NCBI GenBank assembly: GCA_964489835.1 | Contig: CAZBBC010000008.1 | Span: 1 to 64,000, forward strand | Length of the DNA: 64,000 bases | Direction: 5' to 3' | Origin: CAZBBC01 sp964489835 | Lineage (GTDB): Bacteria > Calditrichota > Calditrichia > JAJRVZ01 | In this document: one piece after another, positions 42,588 to 52,014 of the stretch | How positions within the stretch are numbered: the first letter of the stretch is position 1 | Layout: each line of letters opens with the position of its first letter | Translations under genes and position numbers: made by a program | The notes under the pieces: model-generated | The model's input: the letters and a program-made list of their open reading frames with translations, nothing else | Told to the model about the DNA's origin: nothing | Database searches by the model: none

Positions 42588-43748
42588 TTATTTGGTTAAA
42601 AATTTATCTCCGATTGATAAAATCCCTCCTTCAGAAGTTAGTTGTTTAGAAACACTGTATTTATCAAAAGCATCCGTTACCAGGACTTCTCCCAGCACGG
42701 TTGTCTCTTTTCCTAAAACTTCACCGGTTATCGGATGCTTGATGGGTGCACCCTCTTTATAAATGACACATTTCATTCCCTTTTTTAACCCGCCGTTTCG
42801 TCCGACATCCAGGATAAGTTGTTGTCCGTCAATTTTTATGATATATCCTTCGACCAGTGGTAGCGACTCGGTAATTTTCCGGGCCAGATTTTCAATCGCA
42901 TTCTTTACACTCTGAGCATCGGAGCTGCTGGTGTAGGCATCGTGCGCGACAATAATCGCGGCTGATTCCGTATCAATAACCCGGGCATCTATGCTGAGTG
43001 CTCCTGAAGCAGTAGCGGCGACACTGCCGATCACGATGGCGTCCACTCCGATACCCTTACCGATCTCTGCGGCCGTAGCCGCATCCAGTACGCCCGTCTG
43101 GCCCAGTGACTGCTCGGCAATCACCTGGTCCAAAGCCGCCCTCTCCATTACCTTAAACCTATCCTGGTTCCACATCACGGTGATCATTTTATCCAGAATA
43201 ATTTCTCCTAAATCCTTGCTGGCCCCTTTGTTTTCAAACGGTAATACAGCCACTCCCATACGTTCACCGACCAGTTTGATGGTCTGTTTCCCGACAATCA
43301 TATCCGTTTCCCTCGTCGATGGGACCATGGGTTTTACATCGGTTTTTTTCAGGGCCTCGGTGGGCTTTTTGGGTGTGGGTGGCGGGACGCCTCCGCCGAT
43401 TTGACGAAGATACTCATTGGCACGCTCTGATGGCTCGTCCTGTAAAGATTTTTTCAGTTCCCTTTGTGCACCGGCGGTATCACCAAGATTGTAAAGGCAT
43501 ATGCCCAGTTCACGGTGCGGAAAATATTCAATAAAATGTAACCCATAGGTTCGCACTTTCTGCTTATCCGTGGGATTCCCTTTGATCGCATCTTTAAGTA
43601 AAGTGGCAGCCTTCTGGTAATCACCCTTTTCCATTGCTTTTAATCCTTCATCATATACTTTAAACCACTCGCCTCCTGCCTGGAGTTGGGAAACAAATAA
43701 AAAACCCATGACAAGAATTAAAATAACCGGTAACCATTTATGGTTCAT
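42588..43748 (-). CDS. CsgG-like outer membrane protein with TPR and FlgT-like C-terminal region
   Basis: A 386-residue exported protein. The signal peptide (about 1-24) is followed by TPR units (about 30-115; GLKAMEKGDYQKAATLLKDA), a Pro/Lys linker, and a CsgG/LpoB-type domain (about 160-300; MGVAVLPFENKGASKDLGEI and RFKVMERAALDQVIAEQSLG, then GIGVDAIVIGSV). A small beta domain (about 305-386; IKIDGQQLILDVGRNGGLKKG) resembles the FlgT C terminus. No lipobox is seen. CsgG proteins form secretion pores; related proteins support cell-envelope assembly. Pairs with the FadL-like gene after 31 bp. Confidence 0.8.
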   Translation of the reverse strand: MNHKWLPVILILVMGFLFVSQLQAGGEWFKVYDEGLKAMEKGDYQKAATLLKDAIKGNPTDKQKVRTYGLHFIEYFPHRELGICLYNLGDTAGAQRELKKSLQDEPSERANEYLRQIGGGVPPPTPKKPTEALKKTDVKPMVPSTRETDMIVGKQTIKLVGERMGVAVLPFENKGASKDLGEIILDKMITVMWNQDRFKVMERAALDQVIAEQSLGQTGVLDAATAAEIGKGIGVDAIVIGSVAATASGALSIDARVIDTESAAIIVAHDAYTSSSDAQSVKNAIENLARKITESLPLVEGYIIKIDGQQLILDVGRNGGLKKGMKCVIYKEGAPIKHPITGEVLGKETTVLGEVLVTDAFDKYSVSKQLTSEGGILSIGDKFLTK

Positions 43749-43854
43749 TTTTTTACTCCAATAAATTATACTATGTAATTCTAATTATTTTAAACTTAAA
43801 GTCTTATCTCTTTTTTTCTGTATTATTACCACAAAAAACTTGATTATTTAAGCA

Positions 43855-44229
43855 CCCTTTCGATGTCATTCAGTCCGCCGGGAGACGGATCCGCTTACTG
43901 GCCTGAAAGGAATCTTTCAAATTGTTGGCTAAATCCAACAAGAAAAAAGATCCTTACAGGATGACAAAATTAATTATTTTTTGTCTGCAGTTTTATGCTA
44001 TTATAGCCAAAAACTTCGTTATTTTTTAAAAAATTTTTTTATTTTAGCAAAATTTTTGCTACTTGGATTATTCATTTCTCGCAGCGGCGCAGAGACACGA
44101 CTATTTATAAATAATTATTTTAGTTTTAATCCGTGTTAATTCGTGTCAGTCTTCGCCTGATCCGGCGTAGACGGATAATCCGTGGACAAATTCTTTTTTT
44201 GATTGCAGCCAACGGCTGCGGTATGAATA
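43855..44229. repeat. Repeat-filled gap including copy 2 of the 70-bp repeat
   Basis: The 488-bp gap 43749-44236 holds no gene. GATCCTTACAGGATGAC (43949-43965) resembles GATCCCTACGGGATGAC at 61874. CTCGCAGCGGCGCAGAGAC (44079 onward) resembles 47063. TCCGTGTTAATTCGTGTCAG is a CACGAA-type end. Positions 44159-44229 are nearly identical to 64-133. Confidence 0.75.
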
Positions 44230-44236
44230 ATTAAGT

Positions 44237-44770
44237 TTAATTATAACAAATCAATGATAATATATCGTATTCGTTTATCAACTCCCGGCCTTTCAGAAAG
44301 CCCAATTCGATCAGGAATAAAATCGCTTCAACTTTCGCCCCTGATCTTTCGATCAAATGACAGGATGCCCGGGCAGTACCGCCGGTTGCCAGCAGATCAT
44401 CAACGAGAAGCACTCTTGCACCGTGTTCGATGGCATCGGCGTGGATCTCGACGCTGTCCGTCCCATACTCCAGTGAATATTCTTCACGGAGAATTTTAGC
44501 CGGGAGTTTACCGGGTTTTCTGACAGGAACAAAACTTTTATTCAATTTATAAGCCAAAGCAGATCCAAAAATAAATCCTCTTGATTCAATTGCCGCGACG
44601 ATATCAAACGATCTGTTTTTTATCAAATCATGTAACTGATCGATTGATTGAGCGAACAGATCAGCATCCTTTAAAAGCGTTGTGATATCTTTAAAGATGA
44701 TACCCTTCTTGGGAAAATCCGGCACATCACGGATGGATGCTTTTAGTCTTACTATTTTATCTTCGTTCAT
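44237..44770 (-). CDS. apt: Adenine phosphoribosyltransferase
   Basis: A 177-residue salvage enzyme making AMP from adenine and PRPP. IRDVPDFPKKGIIFKDITTLL and AIESRGFIFGSALA are typical. The PRPP-binding motif is VLLVDDLLATGGTA (about 120-133). Length is normal. It precedes nothing closely; acyP lies 12 bp upstream on the same strand. Confidence 0.95.
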   Translation of the reverse strand: MNEDKIVRLKASIRDVPDFPKKGIIFKDITTLLKDADLFAQSIDQLHDLIKNRSFDIVAAIESRGFIFGSALAYKLNKSFVPVRKPGKLPAKILREEYSLEYGTDSVEIHADAIEHGARVLLVDDLLATGGTARASCHLIERSGAKVEAILFLIELGFLKGRELINEYDILSLICYN

Positions 44771-44782
44771 ATTTTGTGTTTT

Positions 44783-45058
44783 TTAATACTCGACAGAAAA
44801 TTTTTGATATTTAGCTGTATATGGTTCAAAAGTGAAATCAATATTATCAACCAAAGAAAAACCCGGACCCTGTTCCAATATTGTCTTATAGTGTTCTATC
44901 ACTTCTTTTTCGCCTTCAATACGCACTTCAACACTTCCGTCCGCAAGATTTTTAACATATCCCTTCAAACCATAGTCATTGGCGTGGCGCATGGCGAAAT
45001 AGCGAAAACCAACACCCTGAACTCTCCCCACAACCCGGATATGCGCACCTGTCATCAT
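44783..45058 (-). CDS. acyP: Acylphosphatase
   Basis: A 91-residue enzyme hydrolysing acyl phosphates. The catalytic VQGVGFRYFAMRHANDYGLKG has the conserved arginine (Arg23 region), and GYVKNLADGSVEVRIEGEKE supplies the asparagine. The start overlaps the stop of the upstream gene by 4 bp. Confidence 0.94.
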   Translation of the reverse strand: MMTGAHIRVVGRVQGVGFRYFAMRHANDYGLKGYVKNLADGSVEVRIEGEKEVIEHYKTILEQGPGFSLVDNIDFTFEPYTAKYQKFSVEY

Positions 45059-45519
45059 CGCTTTTGCAGAAATCCGGATATTTTTGTCACTGCCTCCTGT
45101 GGCGTTGACACAGAAAATATTCTATCAGAAACATCCCAGGTATTCAATCCCACGACCGGTTTCTGCAATTGCAGCGCAAATGCTAATTCGGATAGTGTAC
45201 CAAAACCACCATTTACGGCAATTACGCCGGCGGCGGAGCGAATAATGATCAGATTTCTGCTAATCCCCAGACCGGTTGGTATCACGGTATCCACATAAGG
45301 ATTGGCATCCTGCGGATCGTCACCGGGCAGAATACCAATCGTTCGACCACCATAATTTTTTGCTCCTTTGCAGGTCGCTTCCATGACACCGCCCAGGCCA
45401 CCACAAATCACTATAAAACCGTTTTTTGCCAGCAGGGTCCCCAATTCTTCGCATAGCCGGTACATCTCTTTATCACAGTCTCTGGCGCCAATAACGGCAA
45501 TTGTTTTACTATAGCTCAA
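45055..45519 (-). CDS. TIGR00725/LOG-type Rossmann protein
   Basis: A 154-residue SLOG-superfamily protein. VIGARDCDKEMYRLCEELG, VICGGLGGVMEATCKGA and the PGGxGTxxE-type motif as VNGGFGTLSELAFALQLQ are present. Relatives include cytokinin-activating LOG nucleosidases and proteins annotated in error as lysine decarboxylase. The first glycine of PGG is Asn-Gly-Gly here. The start seems to be TTG with a weak site. Overlaps acyP. Confidence 0.82.
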   Translation of the reverse strand: MSYSKTIAVIGARDCDKEMYRLCEELGTLLAKNGFIVICGGLGGVMEATCKGAKNYGGRTIGILPGDDPQDANPYVDTVIPTGLGISRNLIIIRSAAGVIAVNGGFGTLSELAFALQLQKPVVGLNTWDVSDRIFSVSTPQEAVTKISGFLQKR

Positions 45520-45537
45520 TTTTATACTTCGTTTCTT

Positions 45538-45600
45538 TGTTCACGTGCTTCGTGGATTATTTTTTTTGTTTGCAGCATCGCTGCTGTATGAATAGAACAG
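45538..45600. repeat. Partial third copy of the dispersed repeat end
   Basis: TTCACGTGCTTCGTGG (45539 onward), a T tract, then TTGCAGCATCGCTGCTGTAT and GAATAG match the right end of the repeat at 64-133 and 44159-44229, including the GCAGC/GCTGC hairpin. Confidence 0.65.
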
Positions 45601-45611
45601 GTTACTCTGCA

Positions 45612-46907
45612 TTAGGGATAAATACGCTGCATCAATCTGGGAAACGGAATCGCTTCTCGCAGGTGCTTAATACCGCATATCCAGGCGACAGTTCGTTCGA
45701 TGCCTAATCCAAATCCGGAATGGGGTACAGAACCGTATTTCCGAAGGTCCAGGTACCACTGAAAGGCTTCCTCCGGCAACTGGTGTTCGCGGATACGTTC
45801 CAGTAATAGATCATGATCATCTTCTCTCTGTGACCCGCCGATAATTTCACCATAGCCTTCCGGAGCCAGTACATCCATCGCCAAAGCCTGATCCTTGATT
45901 TCCGGATCTCGCTTCATATAAAAAGCTTTAATCGCCGCCGGATAATGATGGACGATCACCGGACGGTCATATTTCTCTGAGATAACCGTCTCATCACTTG
46001 CCCCAAAATCATCACCGTAAGCAAAATCTACACCCGCCGCTTTTAAAATTTTCACTGCGTCGTCATAATGTAAACGCGGAAACGGGGTTTTAATTTTCTC
46101 AAGTCGGCTGATATCTCTTTCTAGTATATCCAGTTCTTTTTTTCTATTTTTCAATACACTTTTAACAATATGTTCAAGGAAATCTTCAGCAAGACACATA
46201 TCATCTGCCAGATCAAAAAAAGCAACTTCCGGCTCGATCATCCAGAATTCCGTTAAATGTCGTCTGGTTTTTGATTTTTCCGCTCTGAAGGTGGGACCAA
46301 AACAATAGATTTTTCCAAAAGCCATCGCTGCTGCTTCCCCGTAGAGCTGCCCGGATTGGGTAAGGAAAGCATTTCTGCCAAAATAATCGGTTGAGAACAG
46401 TGTGGTCGTTCCCTCTGCAGCATTTGGCGTGAAAATAGGTGTATCGATCAGAACAAAATCGCGATCATCGAAAAATTCTCTCGCGGCACGAATGATCTCA
46501 TGACGGATGCGCATGATAGCGTGTGGTCGTGAAGAGCGCAACCAAAGATGTCGATGATCCATTAAAAAATCAACACCATGCTCTTTCTTACTGATCGGAT
46601 AGTCTTTGGATAGTTGGATCATTTCAATCGCTCGGACCTGAATCTCATATCCGAGCGGTGAGCGCTTATCCTGATTGACGATACCGGTGACACGGCAGGA
46701 ACTTTCCTGCAGCAAATCGTCAGCAGCGGTAAATGATTCTTCTGAAACATCTCCTTTAAAAACAACACATTGTATCGTTTCCGTACCGTCCCTAACCAGC
46801 AAAAATCTCAACTTGCCACTGGATCGCTTGTTATAAACCCATCCCTTAATTGTGACTTCCTTATGATCATAGTCGGCCACATCTTTTATATAGATATTGA
46901 TTGCCAT
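45612..46907 (-). CDS. asnS: Asparaginyl-tRNA synthetase
   Basis: A 431-residue class IIb synthetase. The OB-fold anticodon domain (about 1-100; VTIKGWVYNKRSSGKLRFLL) is followed by the catalytic core with motif 2 FGPTFRAEKSKTRRHLTEFW and motif 3 GFGLGIERTVAWICG. MIEPEVAF and GGSQRE favour asparaginyl over aspartyl specificity. ATG 46907 is chosen over an upstream TTG (46919). Free AsnRS implies that Asn-tRNA need not be made by transamidation. Confidence 0.94.
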   Translation of the reverse strand: MAINIYIKDVADYDHKEVTIKGWVYNKRSSGKLRFLLVRDGTETIQCVVFKGDVSEESFTAADDLLQESSCRVTGIVNQDKRSPLGYEIQVRAIEMIQLSKDYPISKKEHGVDFLMDHRHLWLRSSRPHAIMRIRHEIIRAAREFFDDRDFVLIDTPIFTPNAAEGTTTLFSTDYFGRNAFLTQSGQLYGEAAAMAFGKIYCFGPTFRAEKSKTRRHLTEFWMIEPEVAFFDLADDMCLAEDFLEHIVKSVLKNRKKELDILERDISRLEKIKTPFPRLHYDDAVKILKAAGVDFAYGDDFGASDETVISEKYDRPVIVHHYPAAIKAFYMKRDPEIKDQALAMDVLAPEGYGEIIGGSQREDDHDLLLERIREHQLPEEAFQWYLDLRKYGSVPHSGFGLGIERTVAWICGIKHLREAIPFPRLMQRIYP

Positions 46908-46919
46908 AAGCGGTAACAA

Positions 46920-47258
46920 AACCCTATGTTATAATATTTATCCGGAAACCTTGCAATTTATATATAACTCTATAATCATTCAACCTTATATCAGAAAAAG
47001 TAAGCGGTAAAATATAAGTGACTAGAGTTAAAAGTGAACAAAAGTGACTAAAGTGTGTCATTCACCTCTCGCGGAGACGCTGAGACGCAAGGATTTGAAT
47101 TTAAAGGATTTATGTCAGAACACCTTAACTATTTATTATATTGCTTTCCCGACATGTCGGGACTCGCAATGACGCTTCCATGATTGTCATTTCGAGGAGT
47201 GAAGAATAAACGACCATGAAATCTTTTGTATTTTTTCTTTTGTATTTTGTATTATTTC
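46920..47258. repeat. 339-bp gap with rRNA-like text repeats and an ATTGCTT...GCAATGACG element
   Basis: No gene. AAAAGTGACTAAAGTG reiterates near 47040; CTCTCGCGGAGACGCTGAGACG follows at 47068. ATTGCTTTCCCGACATGTCG and its continuation GGACTCGCAATGACG (47140-47174) is a hairpin element whose ends recur at 61721-61775 and 60233. Confidence 0.65.
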
Positions 47259-48269
47259 TTATCCCATTTTCCCTTTAATAAATTCTTCAACCATCGTTAC
47301 ATCGTATTCACTCCCGATGAATAAAGGCACTCGTTGGTGAATATCTTCCGGAACCATTGGAAGAATATCGCTAGTTCCATTGGTCGCCCTGCCACCCGCC
47401 TGTTCAAGAATAAAGGCCATCGGATTTGCTTCATAGGTAAGACGTAATTTACCTTCCGGAGATCTGGAACTGGCCGGATAAAGAAAAATTCCACCATAAA
47501 GTAGATTGCGGTGTATGTCTGCCACCATTGATCCGATATAACGGGAATTTAATGGACGGTTTGACTTCTTATCGGTCGTTTTTACATATCGTATATAGCT
47601 CTTAATACTCTCATCCCAATAATCGAAATTACTTTCATTCACACTATAAATATTTGCTTTGGATGGAATTTTAATATTGGGATGGGAAAGGACAAATTCC
47701 CCATAGCTGGGATCCAGCGTAAAACCATGGACACCATTTCCTGTTGTATATACGAGCATGGTGCTCGATCCATAGATTACATAACCGGCGCATATTTGCG
47801 CATCTCCCGGCTGCAGGCAATCTTCCACCTGTCCGGGTGTACCATGATCAGTGATTCTTTTATAAATTGAAAAAATTGTGCCAACACTAACATTTGCATC
47901 GATATTTGACGAACCATCCAGAGGGTCAAATAAACAGACATACTTTCCAATGGGATATTTTTCAGGGATCGGTATTATATTTTCCTCTTCTTCGGACACC
48001 ATGCAACACAGGTTCCCTCCATGATCAAGGGCTTTTACCAGCGTTTCGTGTGCGAAAACGTCAAGTTTCTGAACAACCTCCCCCTGAACATTAATCATAC
48101 CCATTTCACCTAAAACATCAAGGAGTCCTGCTTTATTGGTATGATAAGAAATTCTTTTAGCGGCAAAACAAATATCATTCATCAGATTTGTGAATTCACC
48201 GGTAGCTTCCGGGTATAAATGCTGTTGGTTGATAATATGCCTGGTTAATGTGATGATTTTTCCTGACAT
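47259..48269 (-). CDS. fbp: Class I fructose-1,6-bisphosphatase
   Basis: A 336-residue gluconeogenic enzyme. The metal site CLFDPLDGSSNIDANVSVGT (about 111-130), VSEEEE upstream of it, and KLRLTYEANPMAFILEQAGGRA near the end are diagnostic. Length is normal. The universal stress protein gene lies 5 bp upstream, giving a likely two-gene unit. Confidence 0.95.
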   Translation of the reverse strand: MSGKIITLTRHIINQQHLYPEATGEFTNLMNDICFAAKRISYHTNKAGLLDVLGEMGMINVQGEVVQKLDVFAHETLVKALDHGGNLCCMVSEEEENIIPIPEKYPIGKYVCLFDPLDGSSNIDANVSVGTIFSIYKRITDHGTPGQVEDCLQPGDAQICAGYVIYGSSTMLVYTTGNGVHGFTLDPSYGEFVLSHPNIKIPSKANIYSVNESNFDYWDESIKSYIRYVKTTDKKSNRPLNSRYIGSMVADIHRNLLYGGIFLYPASSRSPEGKLRLTYEANPMAFILEQAGGRATNGTSDILPMVPEDIHQRVPLFIGSEYDVTMVEEFIKGKMG

Positions 48270-48274
48270 AATGC

Positions 48275-49114
48275 TTATTTAGATAACAGGATAGGTTTTA
48301 CTGCTCCGCGCATGACCTCTACCGTAGTGCTGCCGAGGATGGCCTCTCTAATTCTTGAATGTCCGTATCTACCCATAATTAAAAGTGTCGGTTTTGGTGC
48401 ATCGACAGTAACCTTGGTTAATATTTTACCGACATCACCAACTTCATGACGAAATTTTGATTCAACATCATATGGTTTTAAGTATATGCGTGCTTCTTCC
48501 AACGTTTCCTGCCGTTCTCTCTCATCATCATGAATGGTCAGCACTTCAATGGGAAGATTTAATTCTTCGGCTAAATAAGCCGTCAGTTTTAATCCATTGT
48601 TGCTTGATTCTCCCCGGTCATATGCACAGGTAATCGACTGAAACGGTTGATACGATTTATCTACGATCATCAATGGGGAAAGAATCTGGCGTGAAACCGA
48701 TTCAAGGGTCGCGCCCAGCAAGCGATCACCCCAGCGGGCATAATCGCCGCGAGCCCCTAGAATAACCAGATCCACTTTTCGTGAAATATCGCAAATAACC
48801 TCCTCCGGAGCTCCTTCTAATTTATCTGCTTCAAAGTTTACATTATTTTTCTTCAATTTTTTCCGGAGACTATTTATCAACACTTCTGCTCTTTCAGTGT
48901 GAAACTTATGAGACTCATCATGGAAAACATTTGCCGGAATCACCGGCATATAACCTTCCCCACCGGTATTCAGGACCCATTCATAAATCCTTATATCGAT
49001 AACGGTGTAAACACGAAGAAACGCATTCAGTTTTTTGGCGAGATCGATCCCATAATCAATGACCGAATCGGTATAAATAGATCCATCCACTGCCAATAAA
49101 ATGGATTTTATCAT
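48275..49114 (-). CDS. Tandem universal stress protein
   Basis: A 279-residue protein made of two UspA domains (about 1-145 and 150-279). MIKSILLAVDGSIYTDSV opens the first. The ATP-binding GxxGx9G(S/T) motif occurs as LGARGDYARWGDRLLGATLE and again as MGRYGHSRIREAILGSTTVE. I use ATG 49114, with AGGAG five bases upstream; an upstream start adds only unmatched residues. Stress-linked nucleotide-binding role. Confidence 0.9.
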   Translation of the reverse strand: MIKSILLAVDGSIYTDSVIDYGIDLAKKLNAFLRVYTVIDIRIYEWVLNTGGEGYMPVIPANVFHDESHKFHTERAEVLINSLRKKLKKNNVNFEADKLEGAPEEVICDISRKVDLVILGARGDYARWGDRLLGATLESVSRQILSPLMIVDKSYQPFQSITCAYDRGESSNNGLKLTAYLAEELNLPIEVLTIHDDERERQETLEEARIYLKPYDVESKFRHEVGDVGKILTKVTVDAPKPTLLIMGRYGHSRIREAILGSTTVEVMRGAVKPILLSK

Positions 49115-49150
49115 TTTCACTCCTAAAAAAAAGTTGGTAGTTTGAAAGAA

Positions 49151-49295
49151 AACCACAGATTACACGGGGTAATTTATTAATTTTAATTATGTTAATACTG
49201 TTTCTCATTAGCTCAGGAAATTATTTGCCCAATAATATGTTTGAAAGGAAATTCTTTAAGAATTCTCAGAGTAATTCTCTGAGGTCTCTGTGGTT
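49151..49295. repeat. Small element with AACCACAGA/TCTGTGGTT inverted ends
   Basis: AACCACAGA (49151-49159) pairs exactly with 49287-49295. Inside lie ACACGGGG and a CTCAGAG/CTCTGAG hairpin (49265-49283). It is of the same general style as the elements at 34872 and 58406. No gene. Confidence 0.6.
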
Positions 49296-49327
49296 TTCTA
49301 ATCCAGTTTTACATATAACTACGAACG

Positions 49328-50329
49328 TTAACTCCAGTCTTCAAGTTTTGAAGCCCGGGTCATCAGTTCCTTCATCGCTTCCACCGGTGGTTTCTCCTCG
49401 AAAAGCGTTTCGTATACCTGTTTCGTAATGGGCATTTCTATATTTTCTCTTTGCGACAGTTCATAAGCTGAAGCTGTGGTTTTAACTCCTTCTGCGACCA
49501 TAACCATCTCATTCAGCACATCCTGTAATGTTCTGCCTTTTCCGATCTGTTCCCCAACATATCGGTTTCTGGAGTGCCGGCTCATACAGGTGACAATAAG
49601 ATCTCCCATACCCGAAAGACCGGCAAATGTATTCGGATTTGCTCCCAGTTTAACTCCCAAACGGTTGATTTCGACAAGTCCTCTGGTTATTAATGCTGCT
49701 TTTGTGTTATCACCAAACCCGGCCCCATCACAAATACCGGCGGCAACAGCAATGATATTCTTCAAGGCACCGCCTAATTCCACACCGATAATATCCAGAT
49801 TTGCGTATACCCGGAAAAATGACGTCATAAACAGATCCTGCACCAGTGTTGCTGTGTATTTGTCTTTACTGGCTGATACAATCGCCGTTGGTATTCCCCG
49901 GCTGACTTCCTCTGCATGGCTGGGTCCGAATAAAACAGCAATATTATTTTCAGGAATTCCGCCCACCTGGTGAATAACCTCTGAAACGCGCAGAAGTGAA
50001 TGATTTTCGATACCTTTCGCTACACTGACCCATATTAAATTTCTTCTGTTATTAAGATCCAGACTTTCAATCACTGATCGTACGGCATGGGAAGGAATAG
50101 CAACAACGATTACTTCTGCCATTGCAATACTTTCCTCCAGATTATTGCTGAATTCAATACCTTCGGGAATAGAAATTCCGGGTAGAAATTTCTTATTTTC
50201 TTTTTCCCTGTTAATGTTTTCCACATCATGTTGATCAAAGGACCAGCAGGTAACCTGATGATTATTCTGATGCAGGATCAATGCCAGGGTTGTTCCCCAA
50301 CTCCCGGCGCCCAGGATGGTTACTCTCAA
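49328..50329 (-). CDS. gpsA: NAD(P)-dependent glycerol-3-phosphate dehydrogenase
   Basis: A 333-residue enzyme making sn-glycerol 3-phosphate for phospholipids. The N-terminal VTILGAGSWGTTLALILHQN binds NAD, VELGGALKNIIAVAAGICDG carries the catalytic lysine, and FAGLSGMGDLIVTCMSRHSRN is typical. The start is TTG, with AAGGA eight bases upstream, and overlaps the plsY stop (TTGA). Coupled to plsY, the acyltransferase that uses its product. Confidence 0.96.
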   Translation of the reverse strand: MRVTILGAGSWGTTLALILHQNNHQVTCWSFDQHDVENINREKENKKFLPGISIPEGIEFSNNLEESIAMAEVIVVAIPSHAVRSVIESLDLNNRRNLIWVSVAKGIENHSLLRVSEVIHQVGGIPENNIAVLFGPSHAEEVSRGIPTAIVSASKDKYTATLVQDLFMTSFFRVYANLDIIGVELGGALKNIIAVAAGICDGAGFGDNTKAALITRGLVEINRLGVKLGANPNTFAGLSGMGDLIVTCMSRHSRNRYVGEQIGKGRTLQDVLNEMVMVAEGVKTTASAYELSQRENIEMPITKQVYETLFEEKPPVEAMKELMTRASKLEDWS

Positions 50330-50970
50330 AGGTTTGATCCTTTTTTAAATGAAATTTTATTTTCTGTTCCCTGAACCAGCCGGTTAATATTTTCCCGATG
50401 TGTCAGGACGATAAGAATCGACAGAAATAAACCAATAACAATATGAGGGATTGGAACGGTGAGATTGAGGGCAAATTTCTGCACGAATAATATCACCGGT
50501 AAAAGAAAAGCTGCGGTCATCGATCCAAGCGATACATACCGGGTGCGGTAGACAATCCCGATAAATACCAGCAGGCAAATGAACACCGGTAAAGGTTGCA
50601 GTCCAAAAAATACACCGGCAGCCGTACCAACACCTTTGCCTCCTTTAAATCCGGCAAATAGTGTTAATATATGACCAATGATGGCTGCAACACCGGCCAT
50701 AATTTGATATATGGCTTTAGTATTGATATTACTGGTTTCCGGAATAATATTTACCAGCCAGTAAACGACAATAAAACCCTTCAGCATGTCAATCAGCATG
50801 ACCACCAGGGCAGCTTCCCAGCCTAAAACGCGTAAAACATTTGTTGCCCCGGCATTTCCGCTGCCGTGTTTCCGGATATCTATTCCCCTTAATATTTTTC
50901 CGGCAATAACGGCCGTAGGAAATGAACCAATGAGATAGCTAAGCACAAGAACCAGTATAATTTCTAACAT
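50326..50970 (-). CDS. plsY: Glycerol-3-phosphate acyltransferase PlsY
   Basis: A 214-residue membrane enzyme that acylates glycerol 3-phosphate from acyl-phosphate. SYLIGSFPTAVIAGKIL, DIRKHGSGNAGATNVLRVLG and FAGFKGGKGVGTAAGVFFGL are the three family motifs. I use ATG 50970 with AAGGAG five bases upstream. Confidence 0.96.
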   Translation of the reverse strand: MLEIILVLVLSYLIGSFPTAVIAGKILRGIDIRKHGSGNAGATNVLRVLGWEAALVVMLIDMLKGFIVVYWLVNIIPETSNINTKAIYQIMAGVAAIIGHILTLFAGFKGGKGVGTAAGVFFGLQPLPVFICLLVFIGIVYRTRYVSLGSMTAAFLLPVILFVQKFALNLTVPIPHIVIGLFLSILIVLTHRENINRLVQGTENKISFKKGSNL

Positions 50971-51103
50971 ATGTGCTCCTTCAAACGGATATTTGGGCAA
51001 TGCTTTATCTTGACTAATCCCCTATTACATGATTGTGTATAATATATAAAATAAAATTGAAAATATCTTAAAAATCGGGGAATGGAAACCGGCGATTCAA
51101 TAT

Positions 51104-52012
51104 TTACAGATACATATATTTTTGAAAATGTGCATCTCCAACGTATTTTTTCAAGGCCGTAATTCCTATTAAAGGATTCGTTGCGTAGGGTAGAAATGAA
51201 AAGGATTTCGTCTTGAATATCTTGTTAAATTCATTTTTATTGATCTTATTCCTGAATTTATTGACAATCATTTTATTGATCACCAACCCGAGTGAATTCA
51301 AATGCCTTTCAATATCACCAGATTCTGCAATTGAAAGTTTATCTTCATTTAAAACTACATTAATAGCTGTCTCATTTTCATCACAAAACTTTGTATGGGT
51401 TCTATAATAATCTTTCTGAAGAATTTTTAGCTGTTTGAGGATTTTGTCAGCTTCCGATTTATTCGGTGCCAAATGAATATTTTCAATAATCTTTTTTTTT
51501 GCCAGAATGCTTTGCCGTATCTGAATTAATTTTTCCATCCAGACCAGTGTCAGCTGCGGTAAATTAAAAAATCGCATCGCCAAGGCTGTTGGCGGCATAT
51601 CAAATATTCGATAGGTGATGCGATCGTATTTTTTTTGTAACGATTCATAGGCATAGACCAGTGCATATTCTTCCAGCCCCGGAGAGTATCTTATTACTTG
51701 CAAATGTTTTTCGAGACTCAGGGAAGTTAAATACTGGTATGATCTTGAGATCTGTTGCTCTATTGATCTTAGATAGGTTTTGATCCAGTAATCAATATCG
51801 ATCTCTTCAATCGAAAGATGTTTATCTAATATTGTGGAATGCTTCTTTGATTTGATCTGGAAAACATCAAACAAATTATGTGCAGGATCCATTGAAATAA
51901 GAGCAACCTCTGCTCCTTTTTCAACCAGAGCCAAAGCCGTTAAAGAGGCAATGGTGGTTTTTCCGCTGCCGCCTTTTCCAAGAAAAAAAATGTTTTTAGT
52001 TTTCAATGTCAA
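51104..52012 (-). CDS. ArsA/Get3-family ATPase
   Basis: A 302-residue single-unit P-loop ATPase. The deviant Walker A is LGKGGSGKTTIASL (about 11-24), switch I follows as ISMDPAHNLFDVF (A-loop DPAHN), and FDMPPTALAMRFFNLPQL is the ArsA family's DTAPTGHTLRLL-type motif. A helical region sits near 165-215. There are no arsenical genes around, so a protein-targeting or other role is as likely as metalloid export. The start appears to be TTG. It follows a small partner gene by 2 bp. Confidence 0.85.
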   Translation of the reverse strand: MTLKTKNIFFLGKGGSGKTTIASLTALALVEKGAEVALISMDPAHNLFDVFQIKSKKHSTILDKHLSIEEIDIDYWIKTYLRSIEQQISRSYQYLTSLSLEKHLQVIRYSPGLEEYALVYAYESLQKKYDRITYRIFDMPPTALAMRFFNLPQLTLVWMEKLIQIRQSILAKKKIIENIHLAPNKSEADKILKQLKILQKDYYRTHTKFCDENETAINVVLNEDKLSIAESGDIERHLNSLGLVINKMIVNKFRNKINKNEFNKIFKTKSFSFLPYATNPLIGITALKKYVGDAHFQKYMYL

Positions 52013-52014
52013 CT

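Noticed and set aside
45055..45519. Lysine decarboxylase
   Set aside because: This label is a known mis-annotation of the LOG/SLOG family; no PLP site is present.
51104..52012. Arsenic resistance operon
   Set aside because: There is no arsenic efflux pump, reductase or ArsR gene nearby; the ATPase is kept as ArsA/Get3 family without assigning arsenic export.
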